A DNA stretch of 53,486 nt, from contig DATFHX010000018.1 in the NCBI GenBank assembly GCA_035247945.1, forward strand, positions 1 to 53,486, in the 5' to 3' direction. The position numbers and the translations under genes were made by a program. The notes beneath the pieces are model-generated. The model ran no database searches, was not told the DNA's origin, and saw only the letters and a list, made by a program, of their open reading frames with translations. Of this stretch, positions 1 through 8,755 are shown in pieces (position 1 is the first letter of the stretch; each line of letters begins with the position of its first letter). Origin of the DNA: DATFHX01 sp035247945 (GTDB taxonomy: Bacteria; Patescibacteriota; Saccharimonadia; Saccharimonadales; Saccharimonadaceae).

Positions 1-329
1 GTGCATGGCAGTGTGATACTATCCTCGATATTGTTCGCAAAAAACTACTATCCCGCGATCAATCAAGTAAAGTTCTTGATACTTCAAAAGAACCTGTTGA
101 ATCGAACATGAAGGCGACACTTGAAGTGCCTTTCAAACAGGGGCTCTCTCAGGACAACACAAAGAAGATCACTAGGCAACTTAAAGAAGAAGCGCCAAAA
201 GTAAAAACACAGATTCAGGGTGATGCCATACGAGTTACGAGTAGCAGCAAAGACGAGCTGCAAACAGTTATTACACTTCTGCGAGGATCCGACTTCGATT
301 TTCCTCTCCAGTTTATTAACTACCGCTAA
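1..329 (+). CDS. yajQ: YajQ-family nucleotide-binding protein, C-terminal part
   Basis: The reading frame is open from the window edge (codons from base 3) to a TAA at 327-329, so the N-terminus lies outside the window. The visible residues match the C-terminal half of YajQ (DUF520) proteins: an alternating beta/alpha segment with VPFKQGLSQDNTKKITRQL, then TQIQGDAIRVTSSSKDELQ, and the typical ending LPLQFxNYR (here FPLQFINYR). YajQ proteins are about 160 residues and bind nucleotides, in some species cyclic di-GMP. The family assignment comes from the sequence. A cyclic di-GMP role here is only family knowledge. The ATG at 108 is internal, not the start. Confidence 0.88.
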   Translation, partial: AWQCDTILDIVRKKLLSRDQSSKVLDTSKEPVESNMKATLEVPFKQGLSQDNTKKITRQLKEEAPKVKTQIQGDAIRVTSSSKDELQTVITLLRGSDFDFPLQFINYR

Positions 330-365
330 CGATCACCCTCAACCTCTGTGGTAGCATGAGCGTCA

Positions 366-374
366 TGATACAAT
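366..374 (+). promoter_or_regulatory. Extended -10 promoter, leaderless ABC operon
   Basis: TGATACAAT is an extended -10 (TGn plus TACAAT, 369-374) that ends 7 nt before the ATG at 382. The ATG at 373 lies inside the -10 box and cannot be the start if this promoter is used. No Shine-Dalgarno sequence precedes 382. Confidence 0.65.
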
Positions 375-381
375 GGGTGGT

Positions 382-1299
382 ATGAACACTGACCCCCTTG
401 TTACTGTTGAACATTTCCGAATGGATTTCGGAAAAACAACCGCCATTCGCGACCTATCTTTTACTGTTAATAAAGGCGAGACCTTTGGCTTTCTTGGAAG
501 TAATGGATCTGGTAAAACCACAACCATTCGTGCGCTCCTTGGCATCTACCAACCAACTGGCGGCAATCTTACTATCGGCGGGAAGTCGTACTCAGTCGAT
601 GGGGATATCAAGCTCGGATATCTCCCTGAAGAAAGAGGGCTCTATAAGAAAGAGCCAGTTATTGATATCATGACCTATTTTGGTCAACTAAAAGGTATGT
701 CCCGAAGCGAAGCTCGCAACTGGTCACTGGATTATCTAAAACGTGTCGAGTTATCCGATAAAGCACACATTCGTCTCGATAAACTCTCTGGCGGACAACA
801 ACAGAAAGTCCAGCTTGGTATTACAATCATGGACAATCCATCACTTCTTATCCTGGATGAGCCAACAAAAGGATTCGACCCCGTTAATCGTCGACTCCTC
901 ATGGACATCATCGAAGAGCACCAAGACCAGGGTGCGACAGTCATTTTCGTGACGCACCAAATGGAAGAGGTGGAGCGCCTTTGTGATAGGGTACTCCTGT
1001 TAAAAGATGGCGTCGCACGGCTATACGGTACGGTCGACGAAGTAAAGAGTCAATTTGGCAACCAAGTACTTGAGGTTACGTCCGAACAACAAATTCCCGA
1101 AGAGAATGAGCTCTACACGATTCAGCGTAAAGAAGGCACAACTACATACCTACAGCCAAAAGCTGAGCTCGCGACTATACAAAAGACCTTAACTGAGAAA
1201 GAAGTATTCTTTACTCGATTTGAGCTCATTCGTCCATCGTTAAATGACATCTTTGTGGCTGTATATGATACTAAGGCTGAGGAGACACACAATGCATAA
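382..1299 (+). CDS. ABC transporter ATP-binding protein (NatA-like)
   Basis: Cytoplasmic ATPase subunit of a probable ABC exporter. It has Walker A GSNGSGKTT, the Q-loop region, signature LSGGQQQKV, Walker B LLILDEP and the H-loop VTHQ, followed by a C-terminal extension of about 90 residues typical of NatA/CcmA/DrrA-like exporter ATPases. I place the start at ATG 382 (MNTDPLVTVEHF) because the upstream ATG at 373 overlaps the -10 box. Its last 8 bases overlap the start of the permease gene, so the two are translationally coupled and should form one transporter. The NatAB family exports sodium or small toxic compounds. The substrate here is unknown. Confidence 0.9.
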   Translation: MNTDPLVTVEHFRMDFGKTTAIRDLSFTVNKGETFGFLGSNGSGKTTTIRALLGIYQPTGGNLTIGGKSYSVDGDIKLGYLPEERGLYKKEPVIDIMTYFGQLKGMSRSEARNWSLDYLKRVELSDKAHIRLDKLSGGQQQKVQLGITIMDNPSLLILDEPTKGFDPVNRRLLMDIIEEHQDQGATVIFVTHQMEEVERLCDRVLLLKDGVARLYGTVDEVKSQFGNQVLEVTSEQQIPEENELYTIQRKEGTTTYLQPKAELATIQKTLTEKEVFFTRFELIRPSLNDIFVAVYDTKAEETHNA

Positions 1300-2506
1300 C
1301 TTAGGAACTGTTATACGCTTCGAGACGACTCGAACCCTAAAGAAGAAAAGTTTTTGGATTGCCGCATTATCATTTCCAATTATTGCAGTATTCATAGGGC
1401 TTATTGTCTTCTTCTCAAATAAAACAACTGACGAACAGGCCGCCAGTCTCGCAAAGGAAAAATACTCTATAGGTATTACCGATGAATCGGGCATCATTCC
1501 TAAGCAGCTCGCGTCCCAAGTGAGCGCCAAAGTCTATACTGACAAACAGCTGGGAGTTGACGCAGTAAAGAGCGGACAGCTTGATGCATACTTTTTCTAC
1601 CCGAAAGACATTACGAAGAGTTCTGTGGAAGTGTATGGAAAAGAAGTGGGCCTCTTTGAAAATGGAAAGTATCAGTCAGCCGCAACACAGATCCTAGAAC
1701 AATCGGCACTTGCCGGCGTGAAACCGGAACAAGTTGCCGTACTCCAAAATAAGGTTCAGTATCAAACAACAACCTACACAAAAGACGGTTCTGTCGACCC
1801 TGGCTTCATGAAGGTGATTGCTCCAGGACTATTCCTTGTACTCTTCTACTTCATGATTGCAACCTTTGGAAACCAAATGCTCACAAGCGTGATTGAAGAG
1901 AAAGAGAATCGTGTTATCGAAATGATTCTCGCAACCATCAAACCAACGACTCTTCTGCTCGGAAAGCTCATCTCACTCATTGGACTTGCACTCATTCAGA
2001 TGGTTATCATGCTTATTCCAACAATTGTCGGATATCTCCTTCTACACGATCAGTTGAAGCTTCCGAATCTGGATCTCTCGGCAATCCCATTCAACCCCGT
2101 AACGATTACAATCGGAGCTCTTGTATTCTTCGTCAGCTTCCTTATGTATGCAGGACTTCTCATTGCTATTGGTGCGGCTATGCCAACCGCGAAGGAAGCT
2201 GGTTCGTTCTTCGGCGTCACCATGATGTTCTTGTTTGGCCCTCTCTACGCAGTCACACTTTTCGTATCGGCTCCGCAATCACCAATCGTACAGATACTAA
2301 GTTACTTCCCACTTACCGCACCAATTCCACTCATGCTCCGTAATGCCGTAGGCAATCTTAGTATTATGGAAGCTGCAATCGCCATCGCTATTCTTCTTCT
2401 TACCACGATCGTCGTTACCGCCATCGGGGTACGAATTTTCCGATTCGGCGCCCTTGAATATAGTCGCCGCTTAAGCATAAAAGAAGTAATCGGCCGCAAA
2501 GCATAG
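1292..2506 (+). CDS. ABC-2 type permease (NatB-like)
   Basis: Membrane partner of the preceding ATPase. The protein (about 404 residues) has an N-terminal TM segment (near residues 20-40), an extracytoplasmic domain of about 130 residues, then five or six hydrophobic segments. The motif VIEEKENRVIEMILATIKP is typical of the NatB/YhaP branch of ABC-2 permeases, between the soluble domain and the C-terminal membrane block. The start is ATG 1292 with GGAG 8 nt upstream. It overlaps the ATPase stop as ATGCATAA, whereas an in-frame codon at 1244 would add 16 residues inside the ATPase gene and has no supporting signal. Function inferred: export of ions, lipids or antimicrobial compounds. Confidence 0.88.
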   Translation: MHNLGTVIRFETTRTLKKKSFWIAALSFPIIAVFIGLIVFFSNKTTDEQAASLAKEKYSIGITDESGIIPKQLASQVSAKVYTDKQLGVDAVKSGQLDAYFFYPKDITKSSVEVYGKEVGLFENGKYQSAATQILEQSALAGVKPEQVAVLQNKVQYQTTTYTKDGSVDPGFMKVIAPGLFLVLFYFMIATFGNQMLTSVIEEKENRVIEMILATIKPTTLLLGKLISLIGLALIQMVIMLIPTIVGYLLLHDQLKLPNLDLSAIPFNPVTITIGALVFFVSFLMYAGLLIAIGAAMPTAKEAGSFFGVTMMFLFGPLYAVTLFVSAPQSPIVQILSYFPLTAPIPLMLRNAVGNLSIMEAAIAIAILLLTTIVVTAIGVRIFRFGALEYSRRLSIKEVIGRKA

Positions 2507-2546
2507 CGGTCGATTACTCGATTACATTTAGATATTTTAGTTTGGT

Positions 2547-2702
2547 TTAATTAAGCGCTGCAATAAGTGCTAAGAGCATCAAAATGACCGCAGAAAGAGA
2601 TGCGACCGCGAGGGCCATTTTATTTGGCTCAAAGTCAACTTTAGCATTCTTCGTTTTTCGTGGTTTTGCCACTGTATGTTTAGATGAAGCTTTCGTTGCC
2701 AT
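2547..2702 (-). CDS. Small basic single-pass membrane protein (51 aa)
   Basis: A short gene encoding 51 residues: a Lys/Thr/Ser-rich basic N-terminus (MATKASSKHTVAKPRKTKN) and a C-terminal hydrophobic segment (about residues 29-49, ALAVASLSAVILMLLALIA). The start is supported by a -10 box TACACT on the minus strand (2714-2709) ending 6 nt before the ATG, the leaderless arrangement used by many genes here. The same frame stays open upstream to 3137, but that extension runs through the promoter and the divergent oxidase gene and is rejected. Function unknown. The divergent neighbour is the FAD-linked oxidase. Confidence 0.6.
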   Translation of the reverse strand: MATKASSKHTVAKPRKTKNAKVDFEPNKMALAVASLSAVILMLLALIAALN

Positions 2703-2730
2703 ACTGTTAGTGTAACGTAGTCTTATAAAC

Positions 2731-2760
2731 TCGACAACCCGCTTGCGCTTAGAGTATACT
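2731..2760 (+). promoter_or_regulatory. Promoter of FAD-linked oxidase, leaderless
   Basis: TCGACA (2731-2736), an 18-nt spacer, then TATACT (2755-2760), which ends 8 nt before ATG 2769. The ATG at 2761 is followed by a stop after three codons. No Shine-Dalgarno sequence is present. Confidence 0.6.
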
Positions 2761-2768
2761 ATGCACAT

Positions 2769-4433
2769 ATGAACGAACTTCTCCCTCAGCTGCGGGCGAT
2801 ATTCGACGGAGAGCTTACCGACGATATTCGTGTCCGCAATAAGTATAGTCATGATGCAAGTATCTATGAGCTTACCCCCGATGTCGTAGCACATCCTACC
2901 TCTGTCGACGATATTAAACAACTCGTACGCTTCGTCGCCGAGAACAAGCAGCTCCATCCAACGCTCTCGATCGTTCCACGCGGAGCCGGGACTGACATGT
3001 CTGGGGGTGCAATCGGAAGCTCGGTACTTATCGATATGACGACACACTTCAACACAATTGAATCTGTGACAAAAGAACACCTTCACGTTCAGCCAGGAGT
3101 GTACATGAGAGATGTCGATCCGCTTCTCGCTGAACACGGCGTTATGCTCGGCTGCGTCCCAGCAAGTCGTGCGCTTTGTACGCTTGGTGGCATGGTAGGG
3201 AATAACTCAGGAGGCGAACAATCACTTCGCTTCGGCAACACCGAACGCTTCGTAAAGCAATTAAAAGTGGTTCTAGCGGATGGTAACGAGTACGTCGTTG
3301 AGCCCCTTACAAAAAACCAGCTCGACAAGAAAATGGCCGAGAATACGTTTGAAGCCGCACTTTACCGAGGAGTCTTCGAGCTTATTGAAGATAATTATGA
3401 TCTTATTCACAATGCCCGGCCAAAGGTTAATAAAAACTCTATGGGGTATAATCTCTGGAGTGTCTGGGACAGGGCGACCGGCATCTTCGATATGACACAT
3501 CTTATCACTGGAAGCCAGGGAACGCTCGGCATTGTAACCGACATTACCTTCAAGGTCGTACCCGCACCAAAACATACTGGTCTCCTGGTACTTTACTTAC
3601 GGAATACAAAAAACCTCGGCGAGATCATACCGAAAGTAATGGAACATCATCCTGCAACCTTTGAAGGCTTCGATGATATCACCTTCGAGCTTGGCATTCG
3701 ACATTTCAGTCTCTTCCGAAAGCAGCTCGGCGCGAAAGAATGGCTCAAACAGCAAGCAAGCCTCCTAAGCTCAGTTGCCACGTTTAAGGGACATCTTCCA
3801 AACATGGTCCTTATGGTGGAATTTGAAGGAGATACACAGGAGGAAGTTGGAGGAAAAATAGAAACACTACGCCGAGACCTCACACCCTTTAAGCTTCGTA
3901 CAGAAGTAGCAGGGAACGAAGAGCTCAGCCAAAAGTTCTGGCAAATTCGTCGAGCAAGCCTCTCACTCCTCCGTCAACGTATTAAGGATAAATATGCATC
4001 ACCATTCATTGACGATCTCGCCGTCCAGCCAAAACACCTCCCCCAGTTCCTTCCGGAATTACGTAAGATCATTCGCAGATATAAGCTACCCGCGACGATT
4101 GCAGGACACTTTGGTGACGGCAATTTCCATATTATTCCCCTTATGAGCATTGAAGGTACAGCAGACCAAGCCAAGCTTGAACCCGTTATGCGTGAAGTCG
4201 TTCCTCTCGTTCTACGATATGGCGGCACCATGGCAGGAGAGCATAACGACGGCATGGTCCGTGGGCCATGGCTGCCAGCCGTTTTTGGCGAAGAAGTCTA
4301 TCAAATATTCCGCGAGACAAAAGAGCTCTTCGACCCATCATACATTTTCAATCCTCACAAGAAAACTGATGCCGACTGGGAGTTCAGTATGGAGCATATT
4401 CGGACTCATAGTAACGGCGGTCTCATTAAGTAG
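2769..4433 (+). CDS. FAD-linked oxidase, GlcD/D-lactate dehydrogenase type
   Basis: A 554-residue protein of the FAD-binding PCMH (VAO/GlcD) superfamily. The N-terminal FAD domain (about residues 30-250) has the PP-loop VPRGAGTDMSGGAIG and the GGMVGNNSGGE segment that contacts FAD. The C-terminal FAD-oxidase_C domain holds HFGDGNFHI and GEHNDGMVRG, signatures of 2-hydroxyacid (D-lactate or glycolate) dehydrogenases. It probably oxidises a hydroxyacid in the cytoplasm or at the inner membrane face, passing electrons to a quinone or another acceptor. Length fits the family. It stands alone in its own leaderless unit, with an HxlR regulator just downstream. Exact substrate unknown. Confidence 0.87.
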   Translation: MNELLPQLRAIFDGELTDDIRVRNKYSHDASIYELTPDVVAHPTSVDDIKQLVRFVAENKQLHPTLSIVPRGAGTDMSGGAIGSSVLIDMTTHFNTIESVTKEHLHVQPGVYMRDVDPLLAEHGVMLGCVPASRALCTLGGMVGNNSGGEQSLRFGNTERFVKQLKVVLADGNEYVVEPLTKNQLDKKMAENTFEAALYRGVFELIEDNYDLIHNARPKVNKNSMGYNLWSVWDRATGIFDMTHLITGSQGTLGIVTDITFKVVPAPKHTGLLVLYLRNTKNLGEIIPKVMEHHPATFEGFDDITFELGIRHFSLFRKQLGAKEWLKQQASLLSSVATFKGHLPNMVLMVEFEGDTQEEVGGKIETLRRDLTPFKLRTEVAGNEELSQKFWQIRRASLSLLRQRIKDKYASPFIDDLAVQPKHLPQFLPELRKIIRRYKLPATIAGHFGDGNFHIIPLMSIEGTADQAKLEPVMREVVPLVLRYGGTMAGEHNDGMVRGPWLPAVFGEEVYQIFRETKELFDPSYIFNPHKKTDADWEFSMEHIRTHSNGGLIK

Positions 4434-4437
4434 CGCA

Positions 4438-4466
4438 TTGACTTTTCTATCTGTATGGGGTATAAT
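4438..4466 (+). promoter_or_regulatory. Sigma-70 promoter of hxlR-type gene
   Basis: TTGACT (4438-4443), a 17-nt spacer and TATAAT (4461-4466) make a near-consensus promoter. An in-frame ATG at 4455 lies within the spacer, so the real start is ATG 4476, 9 nt after the -10. Confidence 0.75.
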
Positions 4467-4475
4467 AATAGTACA

Positions 4476-4808
4476 ATGACAGCAGCAACAAACACCGTTG
4501 GATGCGTAGAGTATGCCACCGCCGTATTAGGTGATAAGTGGACACCTCTTTTGCTGCGCCACTTCATGAACGAACCTACCGTTCGATTCTGCCAGCTTCA
4601 AGAGCTGACCGGAGGAATCAATCCTCGCACCCTTTCAGCTCGTCTGAGCGATCTTGAAGAAAATGGAATAATCGTAAAAGAAACTAAGGGAAGTATTAAT
4701 CGCTGCGAATACAGCCTGACAAAAAAAGGTCAGGATCTTATGCCGATTCTCCATGACATGCAGCAATGGAGCACGAAGTACGCACCGCAAACAGTTTCTC
4801 AGAATTAG
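4476..4808 (+). CDS. HxlR-family winged-helix regulator
   Basis: A DNA-binding regulator of 110 residues. The HxlR domain is complete: an N-terminal Cys in GCVEYATAVLGDKWTPLLLRH (C8, the position used for redox sensing in YodB/HypR-type members), the recognition region NPRTLSARLSDLEENGII and the wing CEYSLTKKGQDL. Family members respond to quinones, aldehydes or oxidants and repress oxidoreductase genes. The likely targets are unknown. The adjacent FAD oxidase or the flavin reductase at 46.3-46.9 kb are candidates by inference only. The start at 4476 is set by the promoter. Confidence 0.87.
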   Translation: MTAATNTVGCVEYATAVLGDKWTPLLLRHFMNEPTVRFCQLQELTGGINPRTLSARLSDLEENGIIVKETKGSINRCEYSLTKKGQDLMPILHDMQQWSTKYAPQTVSQN

Positions 4809-4820
4809 CTCAGAATGAGC

Positions 4821-4829
4821 TGATAGGAT
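4821..4829 (+). promoter_or_regulatory. Extended -10, leaderless response-regulator mRNA
   Basis: TGATAGGAT (TGA plus TAGGAT) ends 6 nt before ATG 4836. There is no Shine-Dalgarno sequence. Confidence 0.55.
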
Positions 4830-4835
4830 GCAACT

Positions 4836-5528
4836 ATGAGAATCCTATTGATTGAAGATGAACACAAGATTGCCAGAGCCCTCAAGAAGGCGCTTGAGCA
4901 GGAGAGCTATGCTGTCGATGTAGCATATGACGGAGATGAAGGCTACGCCATGGCTACAACCGAACCATATGACGTCATGATTATTGATCGCATGCTGCCT
5001 GGTGAATACGACGGGCTTGCTATTGTAACTGCTATGCGCGAAGAGAAAATTCACACTCCCGTACTCTTTCTTACAGCACTCGGCGGCGTCGACGACCGCA
5101 CAACAGGACTCGACGCAGGTGCTGATGATTATCTCGTCAAACCGTTTGCCCTCGAAGAACTACTTGCCCGCGTGAGAGCGCTTCTTCGTCGACCTACCGA
5201 ACAACAGGCAACGATCCTCCGCGCCGGTGATCTCTCCCTTAATACCGTGAACTTTGATGTCGAACGCGCTGGACATCCTATTCAACTCACAAGTAAAGAG
5301 TTCGCACTGCTTGAATACCTCATGCGCAACCAAGATCGTCCGCTCCCTAAGGAGCTTATCATTTCGCATGTCTGGGACTACGATGCCGACATTCTTCCTA
5401 ATACTGTCGAGGTTTACATCAAGTATCTGCGCGGAAAAATTGACCTTCCAAACATGGAGCCGCTCATCCATACTGTGCGTGGATTTGGCTATAAACTCCA
5501 AGCACCAAAGGAGTCTCTTAAAGCGTAA
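4836..5528 (+). CDS. OmpR/PhoB-family response regulator
   Basis: A 230-residue two-component response regulator. The receiver domain (1-118) has the acidic pocket IEDE, phospho-acceptor Asp51 in MIIDRMLPG, switch Thr in LFLTAL and Lys in VKPF. The C-terminal winged helix (about 130-225) carries LTSKEFALLEYLMRNQ and TVRGFGYKL, which place it in the OmpR/PhoB class. It is followed by its kinase with a 1-base overlap (TAATG). It may control the MacB-like ABC genes downstream, by position. Confidence 0.93.
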   Translation: MRILLIEDEHKIARALKKALEQESYAVDVAYDGDEGYAMATTEPYDVMIIDRMLPGEYDGLAIVTAMREEKIHTPVLFLTALGGVDDRTTGLDAGADDYLVKPFALEELLARVRALLRRPTEQQATILRAGDLSLNTVNFDVERAGHPIQLTSKEFALLEYLMRNQDRPLPKELIISHVWDYDADILPNTVEVYIKYLRGKIDLPNMEPLIHTVRGFGYKLQAPKESLKA

Positions 5529-6526
5529 TGTTTCGCTCTGCCACCGTTAAATTGACAGCTTGGTACGCCGGTATAATCGTCGTACTGAGCTTGCTCTTTA
5601 GCGTGGTAATCTACTCAACCGCTTCATCCGAGGTGAATACACGCCTCACATCGATTCAACGTCCTATCTATTACACCGACCCCGCACGCTTTGAGGATCT
5701 TCGCGCCACGCAGCTTCACAAGGCAGAATCAAACCTCATGGTGTCGCTTATTATTACCAATGTTTGTATATGGGTCGCTGGGACGGTCGGTAGTTACTAC
5801 CTTGCTAAGCGCACGCTTCGACCGATACAGCTTGCTCACGAAGCCCAGTCACGCTTCACAAGCGATGCAAGTCATGAACTTCGAACCCCGCTTGCAAGCA
5901 TGAAGACCGAAGTCGAAGTAGCCCTTCGTGATCCAGAGCTATCTAACGACGAGCTCCGCGAGCTCCTGCGGAGTAATCTTGAGGAGGTCGATAAACTTAC
6001 CGCACTCTCACAAAACCTTCTTCAGCTCTCCAGACTTGATCATGAACACATTAAACGCGAGCGAGTCGAGCTCGACACAACCGCAAAGACGGTCATTGAG
6101 CGGTTCAAGAAGATCTCTCCTCGTATTGAACTTACAAAAACAAGTAAGCTCTATGTGCGTGCAAATGAGTCAAACGTCGAGCAGCTCCTGACGATTCTCC
6201 TCGACAATGCTGTGAAGTATAGCCCGGAGGATACAACAATTCATGTTGCACTTATTAAACGCAAAACCCTCGCCGGGTTCGCGGTCACGAACGCAGGGGA
6301 AGGCATTCCTGCCGATAAGCTACCACATATATTCGATCGGTTCTACCGTGCCGACACTTCACGTACCAATAGTAGTCGAAGTGGTTTCGGACTTGGTCTT
6401 GCGCTCGCTAAAAAAATCGTCGAACTCCACGGGGGAGAGCTGACAGTCACAAGTGCCAAGGGGAAAGAGACAACCTTCCGAGTACTTCTGCCAATTTTCA
6501 GTAAGAACCAAGCGCTACATCAGTAA
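5528..6526 (+). CDS. Membrane sensor histidine kinase
   Basis: A 332-residue kinase with two TM segments (about 11-31 and 70-92) enclosing a short extracytoplasmic loop of about 40 residues. The HisKA domain has His116 in DASHELRTPLASMK, and the HATPase domain has the N box LLDNAVKYSP, the G1 box NAGEGIPADKLPHIFDRFYR and the G2 box GFGLGLALAKKIVE. There is no clear HAMP domain beyond the short linker. The small sensor loop suggests it senses membrane-level signals. It is the cognate partner of the preceding regulator, coupled through TAATG. Confidence 0.93.
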   Translation: MFRSATVKLTAWYAGIIVVLSLLFSVVIYSTASSEVNTRLTSIQRPIYYTDPARFEDLRATQLHKAESNLMVSLIITNVCIWVAGTVGSYYLAKRTLRPIQLAHEAQSRFTSDASHELRTPLASMKTEVEVALRDPELSNDELRELLRSNLEEVDKLTALSQNLLQLSRLDHEHIKRERVELDTTAKTVIERFKKISPRIELTKTSKLYVRANESNVEQLLTILLDNAVKYSPEDTTIHVALIKRKTLAGFAVTNAGEGIPADKLPHIFDRFYRADTSRTNSSRSGFGLGLALAKKIVELHGGELTVTSAKGKETTFRVLLPIFSKNQALHQ

Positions 6527-6573
6527 AACAGTATAGAATCCTCCTTGGTAATACTAATAACTAAGGAGAAACA

Positions 6574-7905
6574 ATGAATGTAGTTACCCGAGGCGTTCGA
6601 GGTGCGCTGCGAAGCCCGCTTCGATCTGGAGCGATTATCGCGATGCTCGCGATAAGCATAGGTCTCATTTTAGCAATGCTTGTCGCTCGGAGTAGTGTTG
6701 AAGCCAAAATTGAGGAGGTCAAGGCGTCAGTCGCCACTAAGATTACCATTAATCCTGCCGGCGTCCAAGGCGGCTTCGGGCAAGGCGATCCGCTCACTTC
6801 CGATCAGGTGGCAAAGATTAAAGCAACCGATCATATCAGCAGCATTAGCGCTACATTGACCGCTAATGTAAAAACTGACGAGACGACCTCACTCGCATCC
6901 GCTATGGAAGGCGGAAGGTTTATGCTTCGAAGCCCAGACGGCACCGAATCGTCACAGAAACCACCAATTATCGCAACCGGATCAACAAATCCCGAGGGTA
7001 CAATTGCAAGTGATAAGGTAACAAGCGGATCCACGATCGACGGTTCGAGTAGCGACAACGTTGCGCTCATCGGCAAGGAGCTCGCTACGAAGAACAATCT
7101 ATCAGTGGGAAGCACTTTTACGCTCTATGGAAAAACCTTTACTGTTAAGGGTATTTACTCAACTGATAATAAATTCCAAGACGGTGGACTGTATGTCCCA
7201 CTCGCCGCACTCCAAACGGCATCCGATCAAGCAGGTAAGGTCTCGAACGTTGTCGCAACCGCAGATAGTAGCGACAACGTTACAAGTACCGTTGCAGCGC
7301 TAAAGAGCGCCCTTGGTGACGCAGCTGACATTACGAGCCAGGCAGACCAGGCCGACACAGCCGTTGCACCACTTTCAAGCATCTCTGGACTCGCACTTGG
7401 CGGTGTCATTGCAGCTACGATTGCCGGTGCGGTCATCGTCCTTCTCGCCATGATCATGGTTGTACGCGAACGTCGCCGTGAGATTGGAGTTATTAAGGCG
7501 ATCGGAGGAAGTAACCGTAGTATAATCACCCAGTTCATTACCGAGGGGCTTACCCTTACTATCATTGGAGGAATCGTTGGACTTGCACTTGGCATTGCCG
7601 TAAGTGGACCTCTCACACAGTCCCTAGTAAGTAACCAGTCCTCAAGTAGTGGAACCGAAGTGCGCGGCGAGGGTCCAGTCAACGTATCAGGAGGAGGTGG
7701 ATCAGCGCCACGAATGATGCGCGGTGGCCCTAGCGGATTCTCATCACAACTTGGACAGAATCTTACATCCGTCACAAGTTCCGTAACGCCAGCAACCTTC
7801 GCCGGAGGAATAGCTATCATTCTCCTTATTGCAATCATTGGTAGCGCAGTACCAGCATGGGCAATTGCCCGAGTGCGGCCTGCAGAAGTGCTTCGCACAG
7901 AATAG
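6574..7905 (+). CDS. MacB/FtsX-like ABC permease
   Basis: A 443-residue permease: an N-terminal TM helix (about 18-40), a large extracytoplasmic domain (about 45-270) and three C-terminal TM helices (about 280-305, 330-355, 405-430). The motif VVRERRREIGVIKAIGGS is the conserved FtsX/MacB segment. A Gly/Ser/Met-rich linker (about 355-400, with GGGGSAPRMMRGGPSG) is inserted before the last helix. The start has AAGGAG 7 nt upstream, and its own promoter-like TATAGAAT lies at 6531-6538. It forms an operon with the ATPase 14 nt downstream. Such systems export peptides, antibiotics or lipoproteins. The upstream two-component pair is a plausible regulator. Confidence 0.9.
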   Translation: MNVVTRGVRGALRSPLRSGAIIAMLAISIGLILAMLVARSSVEAKIEEVKASVATKITINPAGVQGGFGQGDPLTSDQVAKIKATDHISSISATLTANVKTDETTSLASAMEGGRFMLRSPDGTESSQKPPIIATGSTNPEGTIASDKVTSGSTIDGSSSDNVALIGKELATKNNLSVGSTFTLYGKTFTVKGIYSTDNKFQDGGLYVPLAALQTASDQAGKVSNVVATADSSDNVTSTVAALKSALGDAADITSQADQADTAVAPLSSISGLALGGVIAATIAGAVIVLLAMIMVVRERRREIGVIKAIGGSNRSIITQFITEGLTLTIIGGIVGLALGIAVSGPLTQSLVSNQSSSSGTEVRGEGPVNVSGGGGSAPRMMRGGPSGFSSQLGQNLTSVTSSVTPATFAGGIAIILLIAIIGSAVPAWAIARVRPAEVLRTE

Positions 7906-7919
7906 GAGTCTAGAACTAT

Positions 7920-8597
7920 ATGTTAACCGTAGAAAACCTTACAAAATCATTCTCAGCCCCAGGAGGCACGGTACACGCACTGAGTGACGTCACCTTTGAA
8001 GTAAACACCGGAGAATTCGCATCGATCATTGGGAAAAGTGGAAGTGGTAAATCAACGCTTCTCAGTATGCTCGGCGCCCTCGACACTCCTACAAGCGGTC
8101 AGATTCTTGTGGACGACCAAGATATTGCCAAGCTCTCGAGTGGTCAGCAAACCGCATATAGAGCTCGGAAGATTGGATTCGTTTTCCAGCATTACAACCT
8201 CATACCAAACCTCAGCGCACTTGAGAACGTTATGCTCGCACTCGAATTCGGTGGCATGCCCGCAAGGGATCGACGTACGCGAGCAGAGGAGCTCCTCGAA
8301 GCGGTAGGCATCGAAGATGATCAGCAGCTACGTAAACCCGCTCGATTAAGCGGAGGTCAGCAGCAGCGTGTGTCGATTGCACGTGCACTTGCGAATCGTC
8401 CAGCCGTCATTCTTGCTGATGAGCCGACGGGAAACCTCGACAGCGAAACAGGTAAGAAGATTTTCGATCTTCTCCATAATCTCTCTCGTACACAAAATAC
8501 AACTATCCTTGCCGTCACGCACGATCTCGATATTGCGGGAAAGACCGATCGTACCTTTACGCTCAAGGACGGGAAGATGCGCCCACATAAGAAGTAA
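7920..8597 (+). CDS. MacB/LolD-type ABC ATP-binding protein
   Basis: A 225-residue ATPase with Walker A GKSGSGKSTLL, Q-loop FVFQHYNLIPNLSALENV, signature LSGGQQQRVSIARAL, Walker B VILADEPTGNLDS and the H-loop AVTHD. The phrase DEPTGNLDS is diagnostic of the LolD/MacB/FtsE branch, which pairs with FtsX-like permeases such as the gene immediately upstream. The start is ATG 7920, with GGAG about 11 nt upstream. Together with 6574-7905 it forms one transporter. Confidence 0.93.
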   Translation: MLTVENLTKSFSAPGGTVHALSDVTFEVNTGEFASIIGKSGSGKSTLLSMLGALDTPTSGQILVDDQDIAKLSSGQQTAYRARKIGFVFQHYNLIPNLSALENVMLALEFGGMPARDRRTRAEELLEAVGIEDDQQLRKPARLSGGQQQRVSIARALANRPAVILADEPTGNLDSETGKKIFDLLHNLSRTQNTTILAVTHDLDIAGKTDRTFTLKDGKMRPHKK

Positions 8598-8755
8598 ACG
8601 TTGTAGTTTTGGTCGTCTTGATCGAATTTAAGATTCGGCTCAGGAATCGGTACCATACTATACATAGGTTGCAGGCGGCGGGGGATTCGTTACCCTACAC
8701 CCCATCGGATTCCTCGCCCGCACGCGCCGTAAAAGAACAAAGGAGGGCTCATACC

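Noticed and set aside
2703..3137. Extension of the small minus-strand gene to 196 residues
   Set aside because: It would run through the divergent FAD oxidase gene and its promoter; the 51-residue version has a good -10 box and start.
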